From assembly GCA_016702335.1 (NCBI GenBank), contig JADJEF010000020.1, positions 1,178,001 through 1,242,000 on the forward strand: 64,000 bases of DNA. The letters run 5' to 3'. Position 1 is the stretch's first letter, and each line of letters starts with the position of its first letter. The translations under genes were made by a program, and so were the position numbers. Shown here in pieces: positions 63,622 to 64,000 of the stretch. The notes beneath the pieces were generated by a model. It had not been told where the DNA came from, ran no database searches, and was given only the letters and a program-made list of their open reading frames with translations. The stretch comes from Rhodocyclaceae bacterium (GTDB taxonomy: Bacteria; Pseudomonadota; Gammaproteobacteria; Burkholderiales; Rhodocyclaceae).

Positions 63622-64000
63622 TCAGGCGGGCATGAAGACGGGGCCCTTCTCGGTAGGTAGTGCTTCTACGCGGTGGCGATAGAGTCGCGACAACACGTCG
63701 GCCGTAAGCATGGTGGCGGTCGGCCCGGCGCAGCACTGGCCGTCGCCGAAGATCAGCAGCGTATGGGTGCAGTAGCGCACGGCCAGATTGACATCGTGCA
63801 GGCTCATGATCACGGTGTGGCCGGACAAGCCGGCGAGCAGATCGAGCAGGGCGATTTGCTGATGCAGATCGAGGTGCGTGGTCGGTTCGTCGAGAATGAG
63901 CAGCGGCACCGCTTGCGCCAGCAAGGTCGCCAGCGCTACGCGCCGTCGTTCGCCACCAGAAAGTGTGGACGCCAGACGCGGCTCGAAGCTCGCGTCGAGA
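63622..64000 (-). CDS. ABC transporter ATP-binding protein (BtuD/FecE-type), partial
   Basis: The C-terminal part, running off the window at 64000. The ABC signature LSGGERRRVALA, Walker B LLILDEPTTHLDL and switch His in MSLHDVNLAVRYC are all present. Upstream the frame is still open at the edge. It is convergent to the cob genes, so its permease is probably encoded to the right. It likely energises cobalamin uptake with BtuF. Confidence 0.88.
   Translation of the reverse strand, partial: LDASFEPRLASTLSGGERRRVALATLLAQAVPLLILDEPTTHLDLHQQIALLDLLAGLSGHTVIMSLHDVNLAVRYCTHTLLIFGDGQCCAGPTATMLTADVLSRLYRHRVEALPTEKGPVFMPA

Overview
The window is high-GC, densely packed chromosomal DNA of a betaproteobacterium, probably Rhodocyclales-like. 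This is inferred from the gene set (DUF1840, MutT/thiamine-synthase fusion, FadD6-like ligase, zapB-like/zapA/6S RNA order, SAH riboswitch before B12-dependent metH), not from a database match. No tRNA, rRNA, CRISPR array or prophage was seen.

Layout. 1-4257: end of ubiX, a LON-domain protein and a minus-strand purT-mutY-epimerase run. 4318-9651: a decayed solute-binding protein gene, flavin reductase-mobA, two orphan periplasmic binding proteins, a Nudix/ThiE-like fusion and a DUF815 ATPase. 9696-15732: mltA, DUF1275, a lipoprotein cytochrome c, amt behind a sigma-54-type promoter, and an SDR-DUF3429-CIA30 run. 15749-17051: a small mobile island with a 5'-truncated group II intron and a RelE/ParE-type toxin-antitoxin pair. 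17310-21412: an exonuclease/GIY-YIG nuclease and an acyl-CoA synthetase/acetyltransferase. 21689-31747: a cyclic-di-GMP district with three GGDEF proteins (two also EAL), an HDOD protein, and a polyamine-type binding protein translationally coupled to a diguanylate cyclase. 31916-40672: fau, slt, an epimerase, cca, a frameshifted hydrolase, an acyl-CoA ligase and a GST-like protein. 40748-46273: a signalling pair, then metH with an upstream SAH riboswitch. 46480-48695: a group IIC-type intron remnant followed by a short integron cassette array (three attC sites, brnTA, three hypothetical genes, no integrase). 48753-57962: ordinary metabolism and transport, zapB-like/zapA and 6S RNA. 58045-64000: a cobalamin riboswitch, TonB receptor, BtuF, CobT, CobS, CobC and an ABC ATPase, which together form a corrinoid uptake and salvage locus that would supply metH.

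Most striking signal: a 29-bp dispersed repeat, with core AAGTCGGCGCTGGY, a three-base purine-led spacer, then ACGGCG. Seventeen good copies lie in 64 kb, eight between genes and nine inside genes whose products still look functional. Inside genes the repeat is read in several frames and often replaces a family-typical segment with little apparent length change. It has no transposon-like ends and no strong hairpin. Its role is unknown to me; an uptake-, recombination- or chromosome-organising signal, or a very small mobile repeat, are the options to test.
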